Source of the DNA: Prevotella sp. | GTDB lineage: Bacteria > Bacteroidota > Bacteroidia > Bacteroidales > Bacteroidaceae | NCBI GenBank assembly: GCA_017471465.1 | Contig: JAFUTI010000039.1 | Location: 1-64,000, forward strand | Reading direction: 5' to 3' | DNA: 64,000 nucleotides | Part shown: positions 34,252 to 43,154 of the stretch, piece after piece | How positions within the stretch are numbered: the first letter of the stretch is position 1 | How the letters are laid out: each line of letters opens with the position of its first letter | Translations under genes and position numbers: made by a program | The notes under the pieces: model-generated | Told to the model about the DNA's origin: nothing | Database searches by the model: none | What the model saw: only the letters and a program-made list of their open reading frames with translations

Positions 34252-34669
34252 ATCCGCTTATCCTACACCCGCTACTGAGTATCAGACGCTTAGCACGAAA
34301 TTATCCGCTCATTATCCGCTAATTATCCTACACCACATCAGGAGACAATGGCTTAAGGTATACCGTCCGAAGGGCCTGGACAAAAAAATCTCAAAGCCCC
34401 AGACAAAAATCTCAAAGCCCCGGACAAAAATCTCAAAGCCCCAGACAAAAGTCCCAAAGCCCCAGACAAAAGTCCCAAAGCCCGGGACAAAAGTCCCAAA
34501 GCCCGGGACAAAAGTCCGAAGGGGGGCGGACTCCCACCAAACGACAGAAAGAGCGCAAATGACAACAAGCACACTCCGTTCCATTTGGTGACGGATAATT
34601 GGCGGATAATGAGCGGATAATTTCGCGCTAAGCGTCTGATACTCAGTAGCGGGTGTAGGATAAGCGGAT
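34252..34669. mobile_element. 418-bp MITE-like element with 77-bp inverted repeats
   Basis: Arms at 34252-34328 and 34593-34669 are inverted copies, 77 bases each with two mismatches by eye. Inside the arms the motif TTATCCGCT recurs. The core has seven 21-bp tandem repeats and no real gene. It lies between the divergent nucleotidase and rplS promoters. No clear target duplication was found (ATTACA-like bases flank the right arm, TTACAA the left). It could be a non-autonomous transposon or a large hairpin element. No transposase is in the window. Confidence 0.65.
34378..34519. repeat. 21-bp tandem repeats, about seven copies, each a small palindrome
   Basis: The consensus is RGACAAAARTCYCAAAGCCCS. 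Each unit contains a short dyad around AAAA (GGGAC with GTCCC in units 6-7, AGA with TCT in units 1-3), with changes on the two sides that partly keep pairing. Frames through it on the minus strand give repeated GFGTFV or LGLLSGA peptides that are artefacts of the repeat. Confidence 0.85.
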
Positions 34670-34746
34670 CATTACATTTTTCAGAGTAGCAGAGACTATG
34701 TTTCATGAGTGGATTGGTCCGACGAAGAAAAAAAAGTGTCGAAAAG

Positions 34747-34778
34747 TTTGGTATTTCAGACAAATCTTCGTACCTTTG
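34747..34778 (+). promoter_or_regulatory. Promoter of rplS
   Basis: TTTG (34747-34750), 20 bases, TACCTTTG (34771-34778). The leader of about 105 bases ends in a run of GTTAAAA repeats (34856-34887) in place of a Shine-Dalgarno site. Confidence 0.8.
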
Positions 34779-34887
34779 CAGCCGCTTTCCGCGTAATCGC
34801 TGGCAGGAAGATAGGAGAGTTGCCTGTTATGTTGCGTAGGAACGATACAGTAACAAGTTAAAAGTTAAAAGTTAAGAGTTAAAAGTT

Positions 34888-35250
34888 ATGGACTTAATCA
34901 AAGTTGCTGAAGAAGCATTTGCAACCGGCAAGAAGTTCCCGGAGTTTAAGGCCGGTGACACGATTACTGTCGCTTACAAAATTATCGAGGGTTCCAAGGA
35001 GCGCATCCAGCTCTACCGTGGTGTCGTCATCAAGATATGCGGCCATGGTGACAAAAAGCGCTTCACCGTTCGCAAGATGTCAGGCACCGTTGGTGTGGAG
35101 CGTATCTTCCCCATCGAGTCGCCCAACATCGACTCTATCGAGGTGAACAAGGTTGGTAAGGTTCGTCGCGCTAAGCTTTACTATCTGCGCAAGCTCACTG
35201 GTAAGGCTGCCCGTATCAAGGAGAAGCGTCGTTCCGTTACTGCTGAATAA
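34888..35250 (+). CDS. rplS: 50S ribosomal protein L19
   Basis: 120 residues, standard length. Family segments are [32 protein letters not shown] (read in parts), [22 protein letters not shown] and [24 protein letters not shown]19 sits at the interface of the two ribosomal subunits. It is transcribed alone here: a consensus promoter before and a bidirectional terminator after. In many bacteria it follows trmD and rimM, which are absent here. Confidence 0.97.
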   Translation: MDLIKVAEEAFATGKKFPEFKAGDTITVAYKIIEGSKERIQLYRGVVIKICGHGDKKRFTVRKMSGTVGVERIFPIESPNIDSIEVNKVGKVRRAKLYYLRKLTGKAARIKEKRRSVTAE

Positions 35251-35265
35251 GCACGAAAAAAAAAT

Positions 35266-35295
35266 GAGGCTCACACGAAACACGTTGTGAGCCTC
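35266..35295. terminator. Bidirectional terminator between rplS and the 35309-45261 operon
   Basis: GAGGCTCACA and TGTGAGCCTC form a 10-bp stem. Nine A precede and eight T follow on the plus strand, so it works both ways. Confidence 0.93.
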
Positions 35296-35308
35296 TTTTT
35301 TTGTATTG

Positions 35309-35485
35309 TCATTTGTAGTTCTCATCGGCACTGGCGTCGCCGTGCAACGCATCCTGGAAGGAGTCCCAATCCTGGAACCCTGCCAGAAGCGACAGGTGAT
35401 CCAGGGTTTTACGGTCGGGTTTCTTCAGAAGCTCGTGTTCCACTGCCTGCAGCAGTTTCTTCAGAGCAGCACGTTTTCCTTCCAT
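35309..35485 (-). CDS. Small helical protein, 58 aa
   Basis: A short frame from ATG 35485 to TGA 35309 (MEGKRAALKKLLQAVEHELL, then KTLDHLSLLAGFQDWDSFQD). It is predicted helical: a basic amphipathic first helix and an acidic second half ending DENYK. It has no signal peptide, so it is cytosolic. It starts 5 bases after the previous small gene stops and is the last member of the long minus-strand gene run, ending just before the terminator. Family unknown to me; the regular codon use and tight packing support it. Confidence 0.65.
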   Translation of the reverse strand: MEGKRAALKKLLQAVEHELLKKPDRKTLDHLSLLAGFQDWDSFQDALHGDASADENYK

Positions 35486-35490
35486 ACGCT

Positions 35491-35673
35491 CTACTGGCCA
35501 AGTAACTTGTCGAAGCCAGACAACTCATCAAGCGTCTCATCAAACTCCGTGGCGTCGCCGGGACGTGAGCCGAGCTCACCCCCGTAGACATCGCTGGCGG
35601 TAAGCAGATGAGAGGCTATCATGATGGTCTCCACAGAGACATGCGGTGCTATATAATCTTGTCTTTTTTTCAT
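35491..35673 (-). CDS. Small peptide of the YxxPxVxV...LLxxS type, 60 aa
   Basis: The start is taken at ATG 35673 (MKKRQDYIAPHVSVETIMIA); another in-frame ATG at 35682 overlaps the stop of the preceding gene. The sequence has a basic start, a YIAPHVSVE segment, then SHLLTAS and an acidic C-terminal half (GDATEFDETLDELSGFDKLL). The same layout is seen at the N-terminus of the fimbrillin-like protein (HNYEQPSVKVV, QLLAGS, acidic). It is not a normal signal peptide. Function unknown; it could be a small secreted or regulatory peptide whose gene accompanies surface-protein genes. Confidence 0.7.
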   Translation of the reverse strand: MKKRQDYIAPHVSVETIMIASHLLTASDVYGGELGSRPGDATEFDETLDELSGFDKLLGQ

Positions 35674-35681
35674 AACGCGCA

Positions 35682-38006
35682 TTACTTGTTGATGATCTTC
35701 TTACCATTGTGAATGTAGAGACCGGGCTGGACGGGAGCACCCTGCAGGCGTGAGCCGCTGATGGTGTACCACCCGTCGGCGGTCGGTGCAGCACCTACGC
35801 TGACGATACCCGTCGGCTGGTCGTCGCCGAAGGAGACGGCCAGACGAGAGCCTGCGTAGCTGACCAGCAGATAAGCACGGTAGGGCTTGATGGTGGCTCC
35901 GGCACCCACCTGCACGAACTCACCGGCATCGACGCCGTCCTGAGCCGTAGCAGCATAGCCGAAGTAGTATTTACCACTGGCTTTGGCTTCGTCGATCATC
36001 TCACTGGTGAAGGTCAGAGGCTTGTAAGTGCCTATCAGCTGTGAAGCCACAGGACCGCCGGTCTTCTTCACCGTGACGTTCTTGACCGACACTTGTCCGG
36101 CAGCCGTCTTACGGAAGATATACGGTGTGTTAGCCACCAGTCCGTCAGTAACTTCCTCCAACACAGCCTCGCCGTTTGTTATACCCGCGAAGGTGTAGAA
36201 CGTACCCAGGGCAGCGGCAGCGGCCTTGTCGAGGTCGAAAGGCAGGTAGACGGTCGACGTCTGACCGGCAACGAAGTCGCGACCCAGCGTGGTATTGACG
36301 GCACCGAAGTTCAGGGATGGTGCAAACTGCTGGTCGTCCTCTGTGAGCTGCATGTCGTTGCAGACGCCACCGATGATGACATTCTTTTCTGTTCCGGCAT
36401 CATTGCCGGCAGGCAGATAGATAAACGTTTTGGAGTCAACACCGTTGAAGGGTCCACTGCTACGGCTAACGGTAATACCAGTAATCGACGTCTTGGTCAG
36501 GTCGATGCTCTTCAGGTCTTTGCCGCTGAAGACGTTATCGGCCAGCGTCGTGATGGTCTCATCGTCAAGCGCAAACGCGCCTTCGGTGACGTTTTCATCC
36601 TTCACCTCCGTCAGCGGTTTCTCGGGCACAGCCTCAATCTCAGGCGGCGCCGCTTCAGCGACCACCTCGGGAGCCACCGAGACAGAGAACATACGGACAG
36701 GTGCCGTCTTGATCTTGGCACGGAAGCCACGAGCCATTGCCGGTGTAGCATTATAGATGTAGACGTATGTGGCCTCGGTCAGCACGTAAGGTACGGTAAC
36801 CTTGCCGGTAACGTTCGTGAACGACACAGGCTCAGCATCGCCAATCTTCACATTCAGCACAGCGCCTGCATCGACTTCCACGTCGAGCACGATGACACCT
36901 GCACCGGCTGCCAGCTTGAAGGTGACACCCTCGAAGGCCTTGGCGAAATCTGCCGTACCAGGCTCCTCGTTCATGGCAGTGGTAATGCCTGCTTCATCCA
37001 CAGCGGTGTTCAGCACGATAGCCGTCTTTTCGTCTTTCGTGACGAGCACGTCGACCGCATTACCAGCTTCATCCTGCACCTCGACGGTGTAGAGCACTTC
37101 GTCTACCACCTTATTAATAATAATAGTCTTATCCGTCTCAGGATTGGCTGTCTCAACCTTTTCTGACTCATCTACCTTGGCGGGGTTCAAGTCATCTGCC
37201 TTAGGCTGATCAACGGTCTTCTCCTCAGTAATTGGTTTGATATAGACGCCGATAAGCGCATTGGCGGCCGTAGCATCACCGCTGCGCCATACCAGGCCCT
37301 CTAGCTCCACTTCCGTAAAGTTGCTGATGACCGGTGAGGTTCCAGTCGACTGCAGCGTCAGCATACCTGGGTTGTTGGGGTCTGTTGTGATGAAGAGTTT
37401 CTCGCCACTGCCCGTCGTCGTCACCGACTGCAGCTTGTTGTTCACACCTTTGATGTAGATTGTCAGGTCCTGTCCCAGTGAACTCGACACAGTGACAGAA
37501 CCGTCACCATCATTCTGGTTCAGGATCAGCACACCCTTACCGTTGTAGGCCAAGGTAGAGTCGGCGTCGGCCGTTCCCAGGATATCCAGCATATTGTCGC
37601 CCGTTACGGCAATGCCGTTCACCGTCAGAGAGAACGCGCGATAGTCGAAGTCGACCGTCACCTCCACGTCGCAGGCCTCGGCCGGCATCGCGAACGTGTA
37701 GACATCATTGCCCTGCGCTGTCACCTCAATAGGCTGGCTCATGCCAGGCGCCTTCTTACGACTCTGCGCATTACCAGCATCGATGACTTTCACGGCCGTC
37801 ACCTCTTTTATTTTATATGGCGTGCTGATGTCCGTTACGGTCAGCGTACACGTCCCGTTGTTGATTTCCGGCACGATGCTCTGCGCACACATAGCCGGTT
37901 CACCGTTCAGCTGTTGTATGATGTTCACCGTCCCGGCAGCTCCTGCCTCGGAAACCCACAGCAGCAGTGCGACGGCAGCAAATATATTTCTTGTCAGTCT
38001 GTTCAT
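35682..38006 (-). CDS. Secreted surface protein with C-terminal sorting tail
   Basis: 774 residues; signal peptide (ends SEAGA-AGT). N-terminal InlB-type beta-repeat-like region (25-110), a domain LTVNGIAVTGDNMLDILGTA shared with the next upstream protein (about 115-230), and an acidic linker (260-300). Two beta-rich stretches follow, then a 500-540 region with LADNVFSGKDLKSIDLTKTS resembling an LRR_5 unit. The C-terminus (WYTISGSRLQGAPVQPGLYI, then HNGKKIINK) is of the type IX tail kind. Function unknown; probably a surface-exposed binding protein. It follows the 1148-aa gene by 12 bases. Confidence 0.72.
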   Translation of the reverse strand: MNRLTRNIFAAVALLLWVSEAGAAGTVNIIQQLNGEPAMCAQSIVPEINNGTCTLTVTDISTPYKIKEVTAVKVIDAGNAQSRKKAPGMSQPIEVTAQGNDVYTFAMPAEACDVEVTVDFDYRAFSLTVNGIAVTGDNMLDILGTADADSTLAYNGKGVLILNQNDGDGSVTVSSSLGQDLTIYIKGVNNKLQSVTTTGSGEKLFITTDPNNPGMLTLQSTGTSPVISNFTEVELEGLVWRSGDATAANALIGVYIKPITEEKTVDQPKADDLNPAKVDESEKVETANPETDKTIIINKVVDEVLYTVEVQDEAGNAVDVLVTKDEKTAIVLNTAVDEAGITTAMNEEPGTADFAKAFEGVTFKLAAGAGVIVLDVEVDAGAVLNVKIGDAEPVSFTNVTGKVTVPYVLTEATYVYIYNATPAMARGFRAKIKTAPVRMFSVSVAPEVVAEAAPPEIEAVPEKPLTEVKDENVTEGAFALDDETITTLADNVFSGKDLKSIDLTKTSITGITVSRSSGPFNGVDSKTFIYLPAGNDAGTEKNVIIGGVCNDMQLTEDDQQFAPSLNFGAVNTTLGRDFVAGQTSTVYLPFDLDKAAAAALGTFYTFAGITNGEAVLEEVTDGLVANTPYIFRKTAAGQVSVKNVTVKKTGGPVASQLIGTYKPLTFTSEMIDEAKASGKYYFGYAATAQDGVDAGEFVQVGAGATIKPYRAYLLVSYAGSRLAVSFGDDQPTGIVSVGAAPTADGWYTISGSRLQGAPVQPGLYIHNGKKIINK

Positions 38007-38018
38007 ATCACATTTGCT

Positions 38019-41000
38019 TTATTTGATGAATACTTTTTTGCCGTCGACAATGTTCAGGCCCCTACGGGGACTGCCCATGCGCTGGCCTTGCAGGTTGTAG
38101 ACCGCCTTATTCATTGTCTCTTTATTCATTAGTGTAGCGCTAATGCCGGTAGCGTCGCCGACGACTATCGACAGCGAGCGTGCGCCTAGGGCGGCGACAG
38201 CGCCTGACACTACCAGATAGCCGCGACCGGCGGGGATGGTGCCGGCGGTGGTCTTCACGAATTCGCCGTTGTAGAGCACGTAGACCGTACCGTCGATACC
38301 GCTGACGTCAGTAGCCGATGACGTGCCAATCAGAAGCGAGTTAATGCCCGTCATGTTATTCACAACATTTTCTGGCACCGTTGTGCTCTGCTCTAACAGC
38401 ACAGGCGTATCCTGCGGTACATAGCTGATGGCCTGCACAAAGACCGTCGTTTCATTGACATCGGTCACCACATACGCATTGACGCCTTCTGGCAAATCCA
38501 TTCTTTCCTCAGCGTTATAATATGTGGCCCATGTCTGGCCCTGTGCGAATTCAACGTTGAGTGTAGGATAAACGACGGTGAACTCGCGCGTCACGGTCTT
38601 CGTACCGCCCCAAGTGTCACCAGTGCCTGTTATGGTGATGACGTATGTGCCAACCTCAACTATAGCATCAACATCCTCCAAATGAGTGCTGGCACTCTTC
38701 TGGTAGCTGACGGTGTAGTTGCTTGCAGGAATCTCCTCCATGGTCTTTTCTGAATCATATACCGTGAACGCCGGTACGATGGCCTCGCCAGTATACGTCG
38801 CCGTTGTCGTGAACTCAGGAATATAGGCCTCGCTAATGTTCGACTTCACGGTGAACACCTGCGACACCCGCTCGCTGTAGACGGCATCGTCGGCAGTTGT
38901 TCCATTATATCTCACCCAGGCATACAGTGTACCTGTGCCTGCTGTCAGCGTTACCTTCGAATTGTCGCTGTATGTGGTGCCGTTACCGTCCTGGCAGTCC
39001 TCCACCCAACTATACATGATAACAGCATTCTCGTCCTCGGCCAGCGTCTCCGGCAGCGTGATGCTCACCACGTCGGTGTTCAAGTATTCTTTCGTCTCGT
39101 CGAAGACGATGGTGGGAGCAGGGGGCACAACCTCAAAGTTCATCGTAAAGTAGTTGTTCAGTATCGTCGTCTTGCCCTCGGAGGCACTCATGGCTACTGG
39201 TCCACCAAAACTTCCTAGAGTCGATGACGAGATTTTCCCTGTTTCTGAATTATAGGTAACATTAGCCTCGATGCCATTAATACTGATACCATCGTCCTCC
39301 TCAATAGCCGGTGCCAATACGAGGTCTACGGGGTCGGCGCCATAAACCAGCCTGAACGGGCTTGGATTAGAACCAAAGAGCTTTGCCTTGTTACTGCCAA
39401 TGATGTTGCCGTTCATTTTAGCATATGCAGTGATTGTGCAAGGACCAGCTAAACCTGAGATATTTAAAGTTGCACCAGAAAAATTGTGGTTCGTTTCATC
39501 GAGAGGCAAGTCTACCTCAACGCCATTGCCTTCAATTGTCGTGTCAACATAATCAATCTTATAATGATATGTAGCATTTAACAAAAGACCATTTCCAGCA
39601 GTCCAATTGTTGACTCCATCACTTATATAAAATACAGGCGCTTCGCCAGTGATTGTCTTTACATACTTAGTGCCCGCTAGATTGAATAATCCCAAATCAT
39701 CTTCGAAATTCACTTTAGTGAATCCGTCACAGAAGCCTATATAATCTCCTACAGAATATTCAGAATTTGAACTAAGATTGCCTGTGCCTTTAATTGTCAG
39801 CTCCCCTGTAGAACTATTATTCTTAAAGTTATATGTGGCATAACTACCATTGAAATATGTATTATTATTTCCCACCAGTTCCACCGTCAAATCGCCGTTG
39901 CAGACAATAAGAGGTATCGTCTTGCTCGTAGATAAGGAAGCATTATTCAGCGTCAAGACACCATCATTGTATGTTACTGTACCAGTAATACCTGTGCCCG
40001 TAATCTCTCCTCCTGTTGACATGTTACCAGCAACCCATATTGCATTTGAAGGCGTGATAGAGAAGGTTACATGGGCAATTTCTCCACCATAATAGGATTG
40101 CATCGTGCCTCCCTCACCATCATAATGCTCATAGTGTACATCTATACTTGCACCTTGGCCATTTTGAGCAGAAAGATACAAGTCATTGTCCCATGTGCAA
40201 CTTGTAAAACCTTCAACATTAGTTACTGTAAGACTAGCAGATTCCGCACTACTTGCCTTGTTAATTTGGATGTTAGAGGACTGATAGTTGGAACCATTAT
40301 ACGTGATATTTCCATATATCGTGTTTGTACCACTGATTTCTATGGTTAAATCATCTACTAACACTTGGATGTCGGTACTTGTTCCTGCTCCTTGTTCGCC
40401 TATCGTAGCATCAGTTAACGTAAGAGTATTGGAAGTTGCATCGAAATGTGCAGTGCCTTCTCCAAATGTAACATTTCCCGTTTCGCTGAAAGAAGTATCC
40501 CCTATCTTGACATAAGTGCCAGTAGTGGAAATGGTTTCCTGATAAGGCTTGTCAGCGTCATAAAAAGCCCTAAGTCCGTTTTCACAAGCAATACTGGGAA
40601 CGACTTCACCATTACATGTGGCCATCTGACCATCAGTTAATTGAAAAGAACCAGGAGTCTGACCTGTAGTGAAAGTCAGCGTAGCATCGTTACTGACGAA
40701 ATAAAAACCATTACCCATAATAATGGCATTAGTTCCAATGAGGTTTACTATCAAATCATCCACCTCTTGTCCAATATAGAATGCAGGACCTCCATCTGTT
40801 GTAGTACACTCGAAGCTTGTTAAAGTCAATGTGCTTCCATTATAGTTTGCAGTACCACTAGTTCCATTAACCGAAGGAGCGTCAGCAGTTAATTGGGTAT
40901 ATCCAGTATGTTCATCACCAGTGTAAACCCAAACTGGATATGTTTCATTAGTACTGATAGTTATACTGGTCACAGCATTACCATCAGCCGCCCTTAATGA

Positions 41001-41465
41001 ACCATCATCACAATAAGGAGCAGGTGAATAAGAAGCCAGATAAAGGCCACTGGCAAGTTCATATGAGTCAACATGATTGAATACGCCTTCATCATTGGTT
41101 ATTCCTAACGAACCCTCTCCTGTAAACGACAGCGATGTGTATTCTTGTCCGTTAGTAATACAACCATTCAGCGTATTTGATTCCACCAAATTGATTGTCA
41201 GGTTTTCTAATGTAGTAGAGATATCACCGTTAATCGTAGCATTAGTAAGCGTCAGCGTGTTCGTTGTTGCATCGAAGACAACGGTTGGTGTCTCTTGATT
41301 GCCCAACACGTTCAACGCATTGGCATCTGTCACCTGCGTTTCACCTATCCACAGGTCATAATTTTCTGCCCACACTCCTATCGGCAGGAGCAATAACGCA
41401 AGCAACAAGGAAAGCTTTCTCAGCTTTCTTGTAAGGTTCGATTGATGAACTAATCGTTCTTTCAT
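38019..41465 (-). CDS. Large secreted beta-repeat protein with C-terminal sorting tail
   Basis: 1148 residues with a signal peptide (core LLLALLLLPIGVWA). From residue 35 to about 600 it has repeated units of the form LWIGETQVTDANALNVLG, TPTVVFDATTNTLTLTNATI, LTIxLxGxNxI, GxGSL, read as a beta-helix or solenoid. Ig-like segments follow near 650-1000, including a YTGEAIVPAFTVYDSEKTM MBG-type unit. It ends VYNLQGQRMGSPRRGLNIVD with GKKVFIK. The 5' two thirds of the gene (39,230-41,465) are visibly AT-richer than the 3' third, as if modules of different origin were joined. It starts 29 bases after the HATPase gene. Ligand unknown. Confidence 0.75.
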   Translation of the reverse strand: MKERLVHQSNLTRKLRKLSLLLALLLLPIGVWAENYDLWIGETQVTDANALNVLGNQETPTVVFDATTNTLTLTNATINGDISTTLENLTINLVESNTLNGCITNGQEYTSLSFTGEGSLGITNDEGVFNHVDSYELASGLYLASYSPAPYCDDGSLRAADGNAVTSITISTNETYPVWVYTGDEHTGYTQLTADAPSVNGTSGTANYNGSTLTLTSFECTTTDGGPAFYIGQEVDDLIVNLIGTNAIIMGNGFYFVSNDATLTFTTGQTPGSFQLTDGQMATCNGEVVPSIACENGLRAFYDADKPYQETISTTGTYVKIGDTSFSETGNVTFGEGTAHFDATSNTLTLTDATIGEQGAGTSTDIQVLVDDLTIEISGTNTIYGNITYNGSNYQSSNIQINKASSAESASLTVTNVEGFTSCTWDNDLYLSAQNGQGASIDVHYEHYDGEGGTMQSYYGGEIAHVTFSITPSNAIWVAGNMSTGGEITGTGITGTVTYNDGVLTLNNASLSTSKTIPLIVCNGDLTVELVGNNNTYFNGSYATYNFKNNSSTGELTIKGTGNLSSNSEYSVGDYIGFCDGFTKVNFEDDLGLFNLAGTKYVKTITGEAPVFYISDGVNNWTAGNGLLLNATYHYKIDYVDTTIEGNGVEVDLPLDETNHNFSGATLNISGLAGPCTITAYAKMNGNIIGSNKAKLFGSNPSPFRLVYGADPVDLVLAPAIEEDDGISINGIEANVTYNSETGKISSSTLGSFGGPVAMSASEGKTTILNNYFTMNFEVVPPAPTIVFDETKEYLNTDVVSITLPETLAEDENAVIMYSWVEDCQDGNGTTYSDNSKVTLTAGTGTLYAWVRYNGTTADDAVYSERVSQVFTVKSNISEAYIPEFTTTATYTGEAIVPAFTVYDSEKTMEEIPASNYTVSYQKSASTHLEDVDAIVEVGTYVITITGTGDTWGGTKTVTREFTVVYPTLNVEFAQGQTWATYYNAEERMDLPEGVNAYVVTDVNETTVFVQAISYVPQDTPVLLEQSTTVPENVVNNMTGINSLLIGTSSATDVSGIDGTVYVLYNGEFVKTTAGTIPAGRGYLVVSGAVAALGARSLSIVVGDATGISATLMNKETMNKAVYNLQGQRMGSPRRGLNIVDGKKVFIK

Positions 41466-41494
41466 AATGGTTAAAGTTTATGATTGTACTTTTC

Positions 41495-42403
41495 TTATTT
41501 CGCTAACGGAAGCGTAAACACGAAACGGGCACCGGGACCGGCATAGGTCGTGTCGAGAACGACGTCGCCACCCAGGCGGCGGGCAATGGAACGGGCTACA
41601 GAGAGACCGACACCGTTGCCGTCGAAATAGCTGTTCAGCTTGACATAGGGTTCAAAAATATGCTCGGCCTCTTCTGCCGGCACACCCATACCCGTATCCT
41701 CGACAGCGAAACGGACATTGCCGTCAGCCTGATCAACAAAGAGAGTCACCTTACCTTCGGTGGTGAACTTCGCAGCATTCTCCAACAGCAGGGCAATGAC
41801 ACGCGAAGCCTTGGCGGGAGTGGTGTGGAACTCAGCCTCGTTGGCATCGTCAGCCACCATGATACCAAACTGCACATACTTGGCGTTGAGAATACCCGAC
41901 TGTGCTACAGCCTCATCGGCAATCTGACGGGGAACACCGCGCTTGCCAACGTTGATGGGAGCCAGAGAGCCCAGTTCCGACAAGTCCTGCAACTTGCGGA
42001 CAATGGACAACAGCTTAGCGCTGCTTTCGGGCTTGCCTGCCTCATCCTCTGCCTGCTGTGCCAGCTGACCGATGATGTCGTAGTTCTGCTGGGCAGCCTG
42101 GAAGGCCCCTTTCATCTTCTGGACCTCTTGTTCCAGCTGACCGCTAGTGGCGAGCATCTTCTGCTTCTCCTCCTCCATCTTGTCGAAGGCCAGCAGCGCC
42201 TGTTCGTAGCCCTCGCCGACATTGTCGAAGTTCTTCTCCAGCGCACGATAGTCGTCCAGCAGTTTCTGCTGCTCGTCCACGCGCTTCTGATAGTCACTCA
42301 ACAGGTTGTTCGTCTCATCGGTTTTCTTGTTCGACGATTTGATTTCGTACAGTAGTGCAACGAAAAGCACCACGATGACCAGGATTAATATACCGTACCA
42401 CAT
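41495..42403 (-). CDS. Membrane-anchored HATPase (GHKL) protein without obvious phosphoacceptor His
   Basis: 302 residues: an N-terminal helix (MWYGILILVIVVLFVALLY), a long coiled coil (22-115, ending near LEQEVQKMKGAFQAAQQNY), then an ATPase core. N-box LLLENAAKFT, G1 EDTGMGVP and G2 GNGVGLSVA are intact. In the position of the dimerisation helix (SIVRKLQDLSELGSLAPI) no H-E/D-x-P motif is present. It could be a kinase of Ser/Thr targets, a histidine kinase with an atypical DHp, or an ATPase regulator. It lies 6 bases after the STAS gene, so it probably acts within that signalling module. Confidence 0.75.
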   Translation of the reverse strand: MWYGILILVIVVLFVALLYEIKSSNKKTDETNNLLSDYQKRVDEQQKLLDDYRALEKNFDNVGEGYEQALLAFDKMEEEKQKMLATSGQLEQEVQKMKGAFQAAQQNYDIIGQLAQQAEDEAGKPESSAKLLSIVRKLQDLSELGSLAPINVGKRGVPRQIADEAVAQSGILNAKYVQFGIMVADDANEAEFHTTPAKASRVIALLLENAAKFTTEGKVTLFVDQADGNVRFAVEDTGMGVPAEEAEHIFEPYVKLNSYFDGNGVGLSVARSIARRLGGDVVLDTTYAGPGARFVFTLPLAK

Positions 42404-42409
42404 AAGCTG

Positions 42410-42721
42410 TTACTCCTTCTTCTTCTCTACGGTCATAAACTTTGTGAAGCCTGTCATCTGCAGCACCTTGTAGATCTCTGCATTAACGTTTGTAATCTTA
42501 AACTGTCCCTTCTGCTGCATCACCGTGCGCATCGTCTTCTGAATAACACGAAGTCCGGAGCTGGCCATATAGACCAAATCAGAGCAGTCAAGTTCCAGGT
42601 CCAGGCCACCGTCGACCAAGACGGGCTGGATATCCTTTTCAAACTCACCCGCATTCATCGTGTCAATACGTTCACCTGTCTTAATGATGGTCTTACCACC
42701 TTCTTTCACAATCTTTGTCAT
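42410..42721 (-). CDS. STAS-domain anti-sigma-factor-antagonist-like protein
   Basis: 103 residues, single STAS domain. The conserved phosphorylation-site loop reads DLVYMASSGLRVIQ, with Ser-54 or Ser-55 as the likely target. The N-terminal IIKTGERIDTMNAGEFE and C-terminal FKITNVNAEIYKVLQMTGF segments are typical of SpoIIAA/RsbV relatives. In partner switching the dephosphorylated form binds the kinase and frees the latter's client. Its neighbours supply the kinase (42747-43154) and the phosphatase (43138-45261). Confidence 0.9.
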   Translation of the reverse strand: MTKIVKEGGKTIIKTGERIDTMNAGEFEKDIQPVLVDGGLDLELDCSDLVYMASSGLRVIQKTMRTVMQQKGQFKITNVNAEIYKVLQMTGFTKFMTVEKKKE

Positions 42722-42746
42722 AATGCATTATTTTTATTATTAGTTA

Positions 42747-43154
42747 CTAAATTTCTTTCTTCATCGTCAGCAGGTTCTTACCGTCCAGTCGCTGATAGGT
42801 CACCTTGTTCATGATATTCTTCACAATCAAGATGCCCATACCGCCAATCTCCCTGTCGATGGGGTTCACGTCAATATCGGCATCCTCCTTAAGGGTAGGA
42901 TCAAACTCGCGGCCTTGGTCGCTCAGCACGAAGGTCAGCTCCTTGCCTGAGCTCTCCACCATCAGTCCTATCTCGGCATCAGTTCCCTCAGGGTAAGCAT
43001 AGAAGATGACGTTCGACACCATCTCCTCCATCACCAGGTTCAGGTTCATCTGCAACTCCATACTGAGTCCCAGCTCCTCACTGATTTCCTCGATGAACGT
43101 GGCGACACGCTCCAGTTCGCCGACCTGATTTTTCAGTTTAATCTCCTTTTTCAT
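42747..43154 (-). CDS. RsbW-like serine kinase (HATPase_c_2 anti-sigma family)
   Basis: 135 residues. The N-box (LVMEEMVSNVIFYAYP; Glu-44 and Asn-48) and the following DQGREFDP and REIGGMGILIVKNI motifs define the RsbW/SpoIIAB-type GHKL kinase. It should phosphorylate the STAS protein encoded next. In Firmicutes such kinases sequester sigma-B or sigma-F; Bacteroidetes lack these, so the client protein is unknown. Its start overlaps the last 17 bases of the phosphatase gene, so the two are translationally coupled. Confidence 0.9.
   Translation of the reverse strand: MKKEIKLKNQVGELERVATFIEEISEELGLSMELQMNLNLVMEEMVSNVIFYAYPEGTDAEIGLMVESSGKELTFVLSDQGREFDPTLKEDADIDVNPIDREIGGMGILIVKNIMNKVTYQRLDGKNLLTMKKEI

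Noticed and set aside
34378-34519. Possible CRISPR array
   Set aside because: Repeats are direct tandem units of 21 bp without spacers, and no cas genes are near.
34353-34763. Repeat-containing minus-strand frames (LGLLSGA and GFGTFV peptides)
   Set aside because: Produced by the 21-bp tandem DNA repeat in several frames; they also run over the inverted-repeat arm and the rplS promoter.
35287-35587. Plus-strand frames downstream of rplS
   Set aside because: Antisense to the two small genes at 35309-35673, beyond the terminator, with no promoter.
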